Shown piece by piece: positions 13,001 through 24,755 of a DNA stretch of 64,000 nt; position 1 is the first letter of the stretch; each line of letters begins with the position of its first letter. Under the pieces are notes generated by a model. The model saw nothing but the letters and a program-made list of their open reading frames with translations, did not search any database and had not been told where the DNA came from. The stretch comes from Davidsoniella eucalypti. Lineage: Eukaryota > Ascomycota > Sordariomycetes > Microascales > Ceratocystidaceae. The translations under genes were made by a program, and so were the position numbers. Location of the stretch: positions 62,001 to 126,000 of the forward strand of contig RMBW01000019.1 of assembly GCA_004009845.1 (NCBI GenBank), written 5' to 3'.

Positions 13001-14075
13001 GGCAAAGACAGCAGAAAGAGATAGAAATGTGCCTGTCTTGGGGGGGTTTTGCCCACATAAATGCTATCAAAACCACCCATAACAATGCCACTACTACCTC
13101 AGAGCAGATAAATTGGAGTGGGAATGCAATGCCCATATCAAATACACAAGTAGGATACCATACGCCCCCCCAAACAGCCAGAATCCAATAGAAACACGCA
13201 TTTCATAGCCATGACCACATACCTAGGATGGCCCATGGACTGCGTTCTCGCCTTTTTCTGGCACCACTTGGTCGAGCTCTAAGTCTTTCACTATTAACCT
13301 GGGTTGGGTTCCTTGTGCAACTACTACCATCGCCAGTGGTAGGTCGGACTCGGCTTGCCTAGACTCTGGAATTCATAAGAAGGAATACGTTTTACTGGTA
13401 AGGCAACATTGCATACATGCCTGATAAACAAAGATTCCTGGACTAGTGAGTTACGTATTTCTACAATTCTTATTCAGAAGCTTCGTCTTGGACAATATGT
13501 ATGTGTGTACTAAAAGAACCCATCCTGCTAAAAAAAAAAAAAGGAACAAAAAAAAGGAAGAGTATACTTCCATACAATAGCTGCCGCAATAGAGAGAGAG
13601 AGCTAAGCTCGCGAAATTAGTACAGGGTACACTGGATTTGGAGAAACAGAAACAAATGGAAATGGATTGCTGAATTCATTGGTTTGTCTTGGCTCTGCTA
13701 CAAGACAAACAAAACATTACGGCCTTAGGTTTGTGACTCCATACTTTTGGGACAAGAGAATGCAAAGCACTGGACTCTTGCTGATATATGACCAGCTACA
13801 TGTAGCAATTATTTGGAGTTCTAGTCGTAGTTGTATACTACGTAGAGAAAGAAACAAAGATACATATGCAGCTAGGGCCGTGAACTACACAGTGCCGCCG
13901 TTATTTGCTATCTATCTATACATACATTGGAAAAATGGTACCAAGACATTACATCGTTTCCAGAGTTCAAGTTGCAATTTCCTAGTAGCATTGTTTGCTT
14001 CCTTTCGTCTTGTAATTCTTTCTTGTAACCAATGATATGTCTACATCTGTACTATGATTTTCGAAGACAAACAGA

Positions 14076-14088
14076 GGGTTAGGGTTAG
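14076..14088 (+). repeat. Interstitial telomere-like motif
   Basis: The sequence gggttagggttag contains two TTAGGG-type units inside non-coding DNA. It is the longest of several such short motifs in the window. Confidence 0.6.
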
Positions 14089-14713
14089 AGATACAGAATG
14101 TTGGAATAGGTGGAAATAGTGAAATCTTCATGTTCATCTCACTACTACATGAAATGGGATATTAATGGAAAACAAAACCCACCAATTATACAAATTGCTA
14201 TAACCTCGAATTCAAACAAGATTCGATACTCTGGGAATAAGCAAAAGTAAACATGACTTCATTATCTGTGGAAAATCCGTAGAATACGATACGAAACACC
14301 CAACAAACTGAGCAAGCCGTGTGTAGTTTGTGTATCAGCTTTACTGCATATGAGCTAGCAATGAAAGATGATAACAAAACGGGCTGATCAAGAACTCGAG
14401 GGAGAAGATCGAGTTATCCGGTCACCAAGCATGGTTTGAGAGAATGGAAAATCAGGACGTGAATATAATAAATTCTTATCTATGGCTTCCGCCTATCAGG
14501 ACTTGGACCAAGAGTCTGCTCCCATGAATGAGGAAAAAAATGATACATCTGATTTGATTGTCGAACACACATTTCTGCTAGGAAAAGTCCCAACGGTGCA
14601 TTGAGAAAGGAAGCGAGAGCTCCAACATAATTCATTATTCACCAGCTTGACATGTGGCAAGTAGCCATCAATGGCCGAAATTGCAGACATGTCTGTACAC
14701 TAGCCAGTGTTAC

Positions 14714-14759
14714 TTTTGTGATGAATACGTACTGATTTTTGTGATGAATACATACTGAT
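14714..14759. repeat. Tandem duplication of a 23-bp unit
   Basis: Two head-to-tail units, ttttgtgatgaatacgtactgat and the same with acatact, occupy 14714-14736 and 14737-14759. They differ at one base (CG in the first, CA in the second). No coding frame crosses them. Confidence 0.85.
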
Positions 14760-15890
14760 TAACTGTGTAGTGTAGCAAGCGCCGTCAACCATGTGCTGGG
14801 GCGATTTTGATATATATGTGTGATAGATAGAGGTTAAGCTATGTCCGTGAACGGCAATAAGAATTGTCTGTATACAGGGCTGCTGAGCCTGTCTTGAATT
14901 GTGTCCCGCCAGTAAATCAGATCAAGTTTGCCATAAGAGCGAAAGAAAAGGAGGGAGCTTTTCTTGTCTCTCAAAGAAAAGAAAAAAAGGAACACACCCT
15001 CCCCGCTCCATCAAATGTAAAACTGGTAAAGGTATAAATAAATATTACCCACATGTACAGATGTATATTCTCCAAAAAGGTCGAGTATACATACTACTTT
15101 GTATGTACAGCAAAAAAAACGAGAGAGCTGTTTGTCTGGGTCGGGATTTTATTTTCCTTTTGGCGGATTCTGAGCTATTACTTACCAAGTACTGGTACAT
15201 GCCGACGACCAATATTGCAGTGATTGATATTCTGGTTCCAAATAACTAGTTAGTTATGCTGATATCTGTATGTAGATACATCTGGCTTGCTAGTAGATAA
15301 GACAGCCCGACGCCTCCAACATGTGGCACTGCCAGGGCGGATATTGAAGTAGGCGAACGGTAAAATTAAGAGAAAAGAGACGATATGCATTCATTATTGG
15401 GAGTCAAGCCCAAGTATGTGCAGAAAGAAAAGAAGGGAGAAGGATAACATGGTATATACTATTTCACAAGGGGGGGGTTTCCTTCTCAGCAAGCCTAGAA
15501 TCCCAGATTTCAAGGGAAGACGCCTCCTCGCTCATCTGCCCAATCGGTGCCGCCGAAGCAACATAAGCTGTCAATCTTGGATAAATGCCACGTTTTTGCC
15601 CTACTGTTGTTTCGTTTGTACGATAATTCTTTAGTAGGAGAAAGAAAAGAAAAAAAAAAACCCGGCCGCTATCTAAAGGCGTCAGATCCGAGACCGCCTT
15701 ACATATAGATATAACCTCTTTCTATTCTATTCATGATGTCTTGTAATTGCCATGTTTTCAGCTCGATCGCCAAGTCACGAATCATGCCGGGAAAGAATAA
15801 GATAAAAAGAAAGAAAAATGAAAAAAAGCAAAGAAGATAAAAAGCAAAGAATAGTGAACAATACCTAGCTAGTTTGCTTCTCGCGTAGCG

Positions 15891-15913
15891 TATATATATA
15901 TATATATATATAT
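15891..15913. repeat. (TA)n microsatellite
   Basis: A pure alternating TA tract of 23 bases. It lies at the 3' end of the open minus-strand frame 15865-16332 and accounts for that frame's terminal YIYIYIY translation. Confidence 0.9.
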
Positions 15914-17779
15914 CTAAGCTTATTGACTGAATTCATATGCCTCCCATCGGAAGAGGCTTCGCATGTAGTGGCTATTTGCAGATATAAAATCACAAGAAAT
16001 GCACTTTTCCGAGGGCATTCGCTAGTCTGTACTTTAGCGAGACGGTGCATATTGCAGCTATAACTTGGCTGTGGTTGAAACTCGGCCGTTAGATCTGCAT
16101 GACGAATGGCTTCTCGAATCAAACCATCACAGACAGCGTTTTGCCCTTGTTCAAATAGACATGGCGCGGGCGTGTAGATTATATGATGCCTAGACACTAC
16201 TATGTGTGAGGCGTAGACTATCTTTTGGCACGATGATTCGCCGTCCCATATCTCCTTGCTATACTGTGCCTGTAGTAGTAGAATATTGCTACGAGAAAGG
16301 ATGGAACAAGTTGCTGTAGCTGACAGCAGCATCGGCGACCAGTTGACGGACCTTATACTACGGTGCTACACTAAAGACAAACTTCTATACTGATGAGGCC
16401 GGCCAAGTCAGTGTCGCTAATGCCGTGCGGTTGTTTCTCACGGCGCCCCAGGGCCATCAAAGCTTGCCTGGTAGCCTGCAGCCAATATAGAGGATGCTAC
16501 TATAGTTGGTATGTATATAGGTATGTACTCGGTAAAAAGCACCAGAAAACCTGTTTATCTTCTCGGAATATCGGAATCTTGTAGCTCCAACCTCTAAAAG
16601 GGAAATCAAATGTTGTTGTTGACGATTTGGTAAGCATGTTTTTGGCTAGCTTAAGTAACCCTAACGAACTCGGGTACAGCAGATGTCTCGTTTGAGACAA
16701 AACTCCACGACGTGAACCGATTAATAGAGAATAAATAAAACTCGATGATGTATGTAATACTCAAAATAGGTAATATGGTTAGTGATACAAATCATATTGA
16801 AAATTGCTCACCCATATCTCAGCCATACAGATGTAGTGAATAGATCTTGGTTTACTCAATTCTTGCCCCGTTCTGACCGCAAGGATGTTGAAGCCCTCTC
16901 CCCAGGGTTAAATTATAGCCTGAGGAAGAATTACTAAAAGGCAGTCCCAGAACGGGAAATGAGACAAGTAGAATAAACGAAAAAAAAAAGAAGAAAAGAA
17001 GCCAGAGAAAAAAAACATGCAACACACAGACAAAATGGCCTGATCCATTGCGTTCTAGAGCTCCTAAAGCTTGTCTAGCCGCCCACGATAGCACCTATCT
17101 GGGCCGCATATCGCGTGGTTCCTAGAAACATGAGCCCTCCCACGCTGCTGGGTCGTCATCCAACCGGCTGCTTTCTTCTCTCTGGTCTTTGGTATGTAAT
17201 AGAACTAAATGGAGCCAAGCTGGAGCTCAAAGAAACCTGCCCACTAACATCTTCAAACCCCGTCACAACAACGAGTTCAGTGAGCCCATAACTTCATCAA
17301 ATCACACTCAGACTCGTGTGAGTTTGACAGGCCCAAGAAAATAACCCGGGATTTGTGCCCGTATTGCACCGCCTGGACATGGAGGTCTCGTGAGTAGTTG
17401 GGAAATTAGAAAACCGCTGCTTAGCTGAGTTTGAGGCTGTGGCGACATTGTAGTTGTATCTCGTTTTGATACAAACCATACCCTAATTCATGTATGCTTG
17501 TATCTCCTGGATATATTGAATACCTTTATGATGGGAATGAAATCTACTTTTGTATTGGGATCACTGTAATTTCAAGACTTGATGCATGATGTCAATAACA
17601 TCACAGGATCTTGGTAGATATTGAGGCACCACACAGGCAATACAAAAAAGTTACAGAGGGATCGATATAATTCATAGTGAAAAAAAAGTAGCTAAAGTCC
17701 ATCTATTTCATACAATCATTCGACTCGCCATACACCACTTTGGTGTCACTGCCGTGAATAATCAAGCTGGAGAACTCTA

Positions 17780-20479
17780 TCAAGACAGCTGCTTCGACAA
17801 CTCCGCAAAGGCAAACCCCTTAGATTGGAGCCAGTTCACACCTTTGTTCGACAATGGTAGCCATACGTCTCGCTCGCTACTCTGGGTGGTCGATAGCCAA
17901 TGTAGTACAGCAATAGTGACGAGGACCGTAGTATCACCAACCTGCGGAAGCTTGCGTTTCAGATCGTCTATATCGACACCCATGATTGAAAGAGTAGCTT
18001 CGTTGTTCCAAAAACCCATGATGTCGGCTGCGTCAATGACATCACGGAGACGAGAAGCACTCTTGTTGCTAGACGAACTTGAAGGTGTGCCTAGAGGCGC
18101 TGGAGTGCCATAGTCGACGCTCGTGGGGTTAAGATCGAACATGCTACCCTTCTTTTCTGGGAAAGGTACCGCTCCCTGAGCCGCTGTATAAGACAGTTGC
18201 GTGGGAGGAGAGTAGCTTTCACCAAGTACTATCGGCGATGGGATGTTATAGGGAGACATAGGGCTAGGACGTGACTGCGAAGAAGCAAGATCGCATTTGC
18301 TAGATGACTGACGCCGGTTGGTGCATAAAGCAGATCGTATTATGCATGGCCGTTTTTGGACGCTTGGAGCTCCGCGGAATGTCCTATGGGACATAACCCT
18401 TGAATGTGGACTGGCCATCTCCCGATCTCTGTCCAGGTTAGACGAAAGGGAGTCTTGACAACTAGTGACCACCTCGGTGCTCTCTGGGTTCGATTCCAGT
18501 GCGACAAAGGAGGTGTATCGGCCTGAGATATGATACTTGATGCCTAGACGGACACAATCGCGCTCTGATAAGGCAGTGCACAGCTTCTCGCCGACATTAC
18601 CCCCGAGTCGTGCTCCGTTCTTGTCCTGGGCTATACTAGTCCAACCAGTCCCTTCCTCGGATTCCCTGATGATGTTGCGAGCTGCGAGTTGATGGATAGT
18701 TTCCTGAGGCTTGTCGAGGGCGAGGATGGGGATCTTTGTCTCGAGGTGTTTTCCCTCCTCATTCCGCAATTTCAAGATGATGTACTCTGGAACTTTGCTG
18801 GCAGCGTCTTTCGACAGCAGAAGATACGCAACGGTGCGGCTGAAGGCAAACAGGCTCTTGATCTGGGAAGGGCTTTGGATGATCTTGGGAACGTCAATCT
18901 GAGCAGCAGCGTCTTCGACATCACTTTCTTCTGCAACGTCTTTGCCATCCAAGTTCAAAATCGCGCACTTGGCTACTGCATCAACAAGGACAAAATCGTC
19001 GCCAAGGTCACTTTCTACCTGCTGCTTGTACTGCACCTCTAGAGTCACATCTAGAATATGAGGAGAAAGCGCACCTTGTAGCATACGCATAACTTTGCGG
19101 TCCATTTTCTCTTCACCAGCCACGAACTGAGAGAATCCTCTGCCGATATTAGCAATACCCTTGACAAGAGAGGTACTAACTGAATCACCGATACCAAGGC
19201 TGAATATACGAGTCATACTTTTCGACTCTTCAAAGTCGCGGGAAATAGCATCGAAAAGCTGCTGCTGGTTGTAGATCTCTCCATCGGTAAGGACGAAAAC
19301 TTCGCGCTTGGCCCCAGGATTTCCCGACTTCAAGATATCCTGGATGGGTTCGAGAAGCTTGGTGCCGCCCATATCGGCATTGAAAGATTTGACAGCAAGA
19401 GATGCCTCGGTGTAAGAGCTCGAGTCGTACGGCCTAGACTCGGGCCACAGAGACTCGAAGTTGGATCCAAAGCTGTATATGTTGAACTTGCTGCCAACAG
19501 GGAGTGACTTGAGGAATATCTGGAGAGAATCCTTGAGTCTCTCGATGCTGTCTCCACCCATGCTGCCACTGCGGTCACAGACGAAGATGAATTCGCTCCC
19601 AGTAGTCGAATGGTCGGTGGCTGGAAGTGTAGGAACGAGGGAAACCATGAGAGCAGTTTCATCCTCAAACTTTGGATGCCGTTCAAGGAGAGCAAACGGC
19701 TCATTGAGCTTGGTAGCAGCGATCTTAACTACAAAGTCAGCGTCTACCGAAGACTTGGCCATAACCAGCGAGACAGATGCTTTGTTGTTGGCTGTACCAG
19801 CCGTATCCTCGGCCTCGGTAGAGATAGCACCGAGTGTCACAGAGATAGGGTGCGAGGGAGATTCGATAGACTTGATAGCACAGCTTTGCGGTAGCTCGAC
19901 ATCCACAGTTCCGTTGATGGTGCCTACAGTGGAAGAATAGGATGCTTGTGCGCCATGGTCACCATAGCGAGGGAAGATGTTCTTGGGGATCGTAAGGCGA
20001 AGTCCATCGATTTCCGCGTCGTGCTGAAGCTCACCAGCATACGTGAGATGGACCACTACCGATGCCTTCGGTGGGACCCGGCCGATACGGACAGTGTAGA
20101 AATCGTCCGCGCTGGAACATTGCGAGAGTAGCGCCGCTTGTTGCCCGTTACTGACGGCGTGCTCATATGATTCAAGAGCCTGAGCCTTTTCTTTGACTAT
20201 GCCATGTATAGTTTTGGCACCGATATCGCACGAAAATGCATGGACAGAAACGCCGGCGAAGAGAGGAAACGAATAGTAGACTTCGCCGAGGCTTTTGGTT
20301 TCCTCGGGATTGGCAAACGTCTGCTTCAGCTCCGTATGCGAAAGAGAAGCTGTGATGGTGGTGTGAAAAGTGCTGTCAACTGCGGGAAGCTGACAATGTT
20401 TGTCGTCGACAAGACCCCAGATCCCGCAAGGTGACGAACCATCATTAGGGTTGGAGTTGTACCGTCCTCGCCGAAACAT
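17780..20479 (-). CDS. VIT and von Willebrand factor A domain protein
   Basis: A single 899-codon exon begins at the first ATG after the upstream stops (MFRRGRYNSNP). A VIT domain occupies about residues 15-150. A von Willebrand A domain follows at about 295-465. Its metal-ion-dependent adhesion site is complete: DRSGS at 302-306, Thr373 in GGTKLLEP and Asp399 in LTDGE. The C-terminal 200 residues are Ser/Pro-rich and end in a helical segment containing ITIAVLHWL-like sequence, as in VWA5A and related proteins. There is no signal peptide, so it is probably cytoplasmic, unlike the secreted inter-alpha-trypsin inhibitor chains that share the domains. The cellular role of fungal members is not established. 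It lies in tandem with the permease gene, 496 bases from that gene's stop, but the two have no obvious functional link. Confidence 0.92.
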   Translation of the reverse strand: MFRRGRYNSNPNDGSSPCGIWGLVDDKHCQLPAVDSTFHTTITASLSHTELKQTFANPEETKSLGEVYYSFPLFAGVSVHAFSCDIGAKTIHGIVKEKAQALESYEHAVSNGQQAALLSQCSSADDFYTVRIGRVPPKASVVVHLTYAGELQHDAEIDGLRLTIPKNIFPRYGDHGAQASYSSTVGTINGTVDVELPQSCAIKSIESPSHPISVTLGAISTEAEDTAGTANNKASVSLVMAKSSVDADFVVKIAATKLNEPFALLERHPKFEDETALMVSLVPTLPATDHSTTGSEFIFVCDRSGSMGGDSIERLKDSLQIFLKSLPVGSKFNIYSFGSNFESLWPESRPYDSSSYTEASLAVKSFNADMGGTKLLEPIQDILKSGNPGAKREVFVLTDGEIYNQQQLFDAISRDFEESKSMTRIFSLGIGDSVSTSLVKGIANIGRGFSQFVAGEEKMDRKVMRMLQGALSPHILDVTLEVQYKQQVESDLGDDFVLVDAVAKCAILNLDGKDVAEESDVEDAAAQIDVPKIIQSPSQIKSLFAFSRTVAYLLLSKDAASKVPEYIILKLRNEEGKHLETKIPILALDKPQETIHQLAARNIIRESEEGTGWTSIAQDKNGARLGGNVGEKLCTALSERDCVRLGIKYHISGRYTSFVALESNPESTEVVTSCQDSLSSNLDRDREMASPHSRVMSHRTFRGAPSVQKRPCIIRSALCTNRRQSSSKCDLASSQSRPSPMSPYNIPSPIVLGESYSPPTQLSYTAAQGAVPFPEKKGSMFDLNPTSVDYGTPAPLGTPSSSSSNKSASRLRDVIDAADIMGFWNNEATLSIMGVDIDDLKRKLPQVGDTTVLVTIAVLHWLSTTQSSERDVWLPLSNKGVNWLQSKGFAFAELSKQLS

Positions 20480-20975
20480 GATGAATCAGGAGCAGCTGGG
20501 TGCTATGAAAAAAGGCCGGTAGACCGATGAATGGAATGAGTGAAATAAGTGATGGTAAAACGGGGTTAAAAAGACGGTCTTGTTGTGTTCATATAGGTAT
20601 TTACATTTACATTTATGTGTGGGGACTTTTTCTTAGTAAGAGTAGAATAGATTACACTGTCTTCAATAGTATTACACAGTGAAACAATGACGACATAATG
20701 CTGTTTTGTGTGAGGGTGAGCACTGTGATATAACACATGACTAATCTGTTGTGAAATGGCAAGGCAAATTATATGTAGTAAGTGCCTAGTTAGACAACTT
20801 TAGGCATTGATATATATCTGTATATGTACATATGTACCACTGTAGACAAGACGCATCTGGCTAGTGGATGATTGTTCTTCAGTAGGATTGAATTGCAATA
20901 CACAAATGGCTACAGAAAAGCCTGCAAAATCCATGTATCAAGTAGCTATGACTCAGCTTCGCTATTTAAATAAAA
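20480..20975. other. Promoter region of the VIT/vWA gene
   Basis: This 496-base gap separates two tandem minus-strand genes. It must hold the 3' end of the permease transcript and the promoter of the VIT/vWA gene. It is A/T-rich and contains a tatatgtacatatgtac run near 20822-20838. No ORF is supported. Confidence 0.5.
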
Positions 20976-22805
20976 CTAAAAGATATTGTTCCGCACCCAA
21001 GCACAGATTTTGGCGATCTTGCCAACAGGCGGCTTGGTGAGAATGCTTTCCGCTTCCTTGTCAATACGGACTAGCTCAATATCGGTGGCAAGATCGATTT
21101 CGTTGAGGGGAACCACAGTAGACTTGAGATAAAACTTGAAGAACAGATAAAGCGCTGCAAATCACTGTTAGTGAGTACAAAAACACACAGCGGGTTAGGG
21201 TTGGTTTGGGGGTTCGTACCGATGAAAATAAAAATGTTGATGTAGTTGCTGATGAAGCCGGCAGCCGTGAAGTGGCCTGTAACGAACACATCCCAGCCGG
21301 CAAACACGACAATCAGGCACACCGTCACAAGAGTGAAGTATGAGATGTAGGGCTGTAGCGGTCCACGGTAGAACAGATCGTCGCGGGTATAGCCCTGGGC
21401 TCGGAGGGCTCGGAGGAAGCGCAGATACGTCACTTCGATGACGATCCAGCCAATCAAGCCGGCAACAGTAGTGATGTTGACAAACCAGCTGAAGACAGTC
21501 GAGGAGTTTGTGTTGACGTTCATATACACCAGAGGCAAAAAGATGCAAGTGAATATGACGGCGTAGTAGGGGACACCACGCGCGTTGCACCGCTGGAAGA
21601 TCTTGGGAGCGTGGCCGTCGACGCTTAGTGCAAAGAGAGTGCGTGACGATAGGTAGATGTAGCTGGACGACGCACTGACAGCCGACGAGCACACTACGGC
21701 GTTGATTATCGACGGGACGGCGTGGACACCGGCACGCTTGAAGGCGATGACAAAGGGCGACTGGGCTGCGTTTCCAGTAGAGACAGAGAGCTGGGCATCG
21801 TCATAGGGCACAATCAGCGTGACGATGAAGATGGTCAGGACGTAGAAGATCACGATACGCCAGAATGTCTTCTTGGCAGCATTGGTGATGGTGCGTCGAG
21901 GGTTGATGGTCTCGGAGCCGGAGATAGCCACGATCTGGATGTTGCCATAGCTGTAGGCGGCCGTGATCATGATCTTCCACCAAGCGAGAAAGCGGCCAGC
22001 GTCGCCGTTCAGGATGTACGTGTTAAACGGACCGGGTTCACGCCAGTAGCGGAAGCCAATGCGGTCATGAGTAGGCGTACCGCCGAGGTCGATGACGATA
22101 CCACCAATGATAAGACCGATGATGAGGAGGATCTTCAAGGAAGCAAAGACCACTTCTGACTCGCCGTACAAACGCACGCCGCAGAAGTTGAGCGTGACAA
22201 TGACGACGAGGAACAGCGTGATCCATACGCCGATATTGACACTGGTGTTCCAGTACTGCATAACCGTGGCGGCAGCGCTGATCTCCGCAGGCACGGCAAT
22301 AGACACAGTGTACCCTGTTGTAGGAAGCTGTTAGCGCACTTGCAGGGCAGGAGGCCTGTTGTAGACCGGCCAAGACGAAGAACAGACAGATACTTACAGA
22401 AGTTCCAGCCCGTGGCAGCGCCCAAGGCGGGCTCGACATACTTGGTGGCATGGCGGACAAACCCGCCAGTATGCGGATAGAAGGATGTCAGCTCGCTAGT
22501 GGTATATGAGATACCCGAAGCTACCAGGCCCATAATCATGTAAGCCAAAAGGGTGCCAACGGGCCCAGCAATAGCAAGAGACTGCCCAGAGCTAAGAAAG
22601 AGGCCAGTTCCCTACACCAGACGAAGAAAGGACGTGTTAGTGATTGGAACATAGCAGGCTTCTACGAGCCCAGACTTACAATCATGCCGGCGAGAGCTAT
22701 CATGTTGATATGGCGCGAGGCCAGGTCTCTCTTGAGGCCATTTTCAGGCTCGATGCTCGAGGCAACCTCGGCGTCCGTAGCGTGGATATCGTCTTCTTTG
22801 CCCAT
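20976..22805 (-). CDS. Amino-acid permease, yeast amino-acid transporter type
   Basis: Four exons (22680-22805, 22398-22611, 21220-22314 and 20976-21154) join in frame through introns of 68, 83 and 65 nt and encode 537 residues. A hydrophilic N-terminus of about 30 residues is followed by roughly 12 hydrophobic segments. The first carries GMIGTGLFLSSG, the signature of APC-superfamily amino-acid/polyamine/organocation permeases. Later landmarks are GWNFWYTVSIAVPAEI, the GPFN-x-Y motif before GRFLAWW, and ISGSETINPRR after TM6, all characteristic of the fungal YAT family (Gap1, Dip5 and relatives). It should drive proton-coupled amino-acid uptake at the plasma membrane. Substrate cannot be read from sequence. 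The last intron contains a gggttagggttgg run. Length matches the family, and no residue in the first signature appears lost. Confidence 0.93.
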
Positions 22806-24755
22806 TGTGAAGCGGAAATCGTATAACCAGAGTCGGAGATAAAGACTGCCAATACGAGGCTCTGGCGATGTTTTGTCGAGGCGGGAAGAAGATTGTGACT
22901 TCGTCTCGGAATAAACTGTATAGAAACAAACAATATATTGCGAATTGCCAGCGATCCGAGAATCCGGTAAACCCAGCAATAGTAAGCAAAGAGCCGGAAT
23001 GTCAGATGCCAGGCCCTAATAGAGATAGTAACGAGATATCAGCCAATATCATGGTTTTGCAGCAAGCATATATTGACAATCACAACGACGACAACGACAC
23101 GAGAATAAAGAACAAGAAAATCGAGAAGAAGAAAATAAAGGGTCGACCCAGAGCCGTATTAAAAAGAACTAGACTAACTACTTCTTTACTTTTTCTCTCC
23201 AAAATATAAGTACATACAATAAAATAACATTACGTCTAATTATACACTAGCCAAAAGAAGATTTTTAGTGCCGTGCTTTCGTGGTGGTCAGTGAGGAGGA
23301 TGAAAACAAGTTTGGCAATGCCGATATGCTCCTAATATAGGCAACCCTTCTTCGAAATTCCAGGGAATCGGACGTTCCTTTGTTTACATGCTATTCCAGG
23401 AGCAGCCTGCTAGCGGGCCACTAGTAACGACAAGCATCAGCACATATATGTAGTTGAGCAGGGTTCCGGTCACGACATGGGCCGAGCTTTTGCGTAGCCA
23501 GCCGTTGACATAGTGTACACTACGGCATACCAAATACCGAATCTTCAAGTCGTCTTTGTATGCCAGATTAGGTGGTGATGTCAGCAGGACAACTATACTC
23601 AGAGTACACTCTCTATAGATACATGGATATATAAACATCATATTACACACATCAGAAGCACGCCACTGACTCTGCCAGTGGAATCTAAAACGCCAAGAAA
23701 ACCCTAGAAAACGGCGGCTGTTGTTCCAGGGATGGGCTTGAGATGCAAAAACTCGTAATATGTTTCCCAATACAACTATAGTACTAAGACTGACTCAGTC
23801 TATCAATGTTTTGCAGCCGACAGTCTAGGCAAAAAGCAAAGCCATTACACAGTGTTGCCATATTGCTTATTAGCAGGCATACATTGTACTAAGAACTATA
23901 TAAGCCAAGCTATCTTTGAACTGGTAGTAGCACAGCAGTTTTAGTCCAGAATAGCCTATAGACATCATATACTTGCAAAGTCGAGTGTCTTAGGTGACAA
24001 GGCTATGTTTATATCATAAGGACAGTTTCAACCATGGACCTTGACCAACGCCATCAACATATCTTGCAATGATTTAATTCTATCAACCAACATCTACAGG
24101 TAACAATTTACTAGACTTCAGCCTCTATGAAGAACTCTTCCTTGAAAGAACAACAAATGCATCCTTCTATGCCATCGCCAGGTATCTCAGTCCTAGTTTA
24201 CGCGTCACTATGAAGGATGACATGATCCCTGTGATGCAGTTGCATGATACTAAATTCTAAGTTTACCAAAGTCCTCGGATTTGACTAGCGTTATCTCATG
24301 TTCAAGATGCTACTTGCGAAGTTTGGAACTTTTTTTTTAATTTTTTTTAATTTAATTCATTGTATTACACTACTAACCATGAGATTATTCCACCTACACC
24401 TAAACCTGAAATTAGGCAGCAGAAAAAAAAAGAAAAAAAGAAAAAAAAGCAGATAGAAATAACCATTGATGACCAAAAAACCCTAATATAAAAATGTCCA
24501 AGGCAACAAAATACCACATGCATGTATATTTTTGAAGCCGACCAAACCCATATGTCCCTCATCCCATCCAACCTTAAACCAGCCTTATAATTTACCCATA
24601 TCCATACCAAATACACCCCTTTGCTGAAAAAAATAATAATCAGTGTCACCTCAGAACGAATAACGAGTCAGCTATTCCTGCTGTAGCTTGACACGTTAAA
24701 CATTAATACATGTCTTATACAAGATTCGCCAGGACTCTCGGTCGAACCAACCACA
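22806..24755. other. 1.95-kb spacer upstream of the permease
   Basis: Non-coding DNA between the permease start and the 3' end of the Clr5-domain gene. The part nearest the permease (about 23050-23150) is purine-rich on the plus strand, hence pyrimidine-rich in the sense direction of the permease, as expected for its promoter. T-rich runs at 24330-24350 and A-rich runs at 24420-24455 flank the Clr5 gene's 3' end. The 128-codon minus-strand frame at 23384-23770 starts with TTG and is not supported. Confidence 0.5.

Larger units (their letters stand above)
10019..17779. other. 7.8-kb gene-free region
   Basis: This is the largest gap in the window, between the start of the bHLH gene and the 3' end of the VIT/vWA gene. 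The first 500 bases are C/T-rich on the minus strand and should hold the bHLH promoter. The rest is A/T-rich with scattered TTAGGG motifs, a 23-bp tandem duplication, an (AT)n microsatellite and purine-rich patches at 14940-14990 and 15640-15860. The longest ATG-initiated frame is 155 codons on the minus strand (15865-16332), with no recognisable domain. I see no gene I can support. Confidence 0.5.

Noticed and set aside
13667..14035. 122-codon plus-strand frame
   Set aside because: TTG start, no domain, surrounded by A/T-rich non-coding sequence.
23384..23770. 128-codon minus-strand frame upstream of the permease
   Set aside because: TTG start, no domain, and it lies in the expected promoter region.
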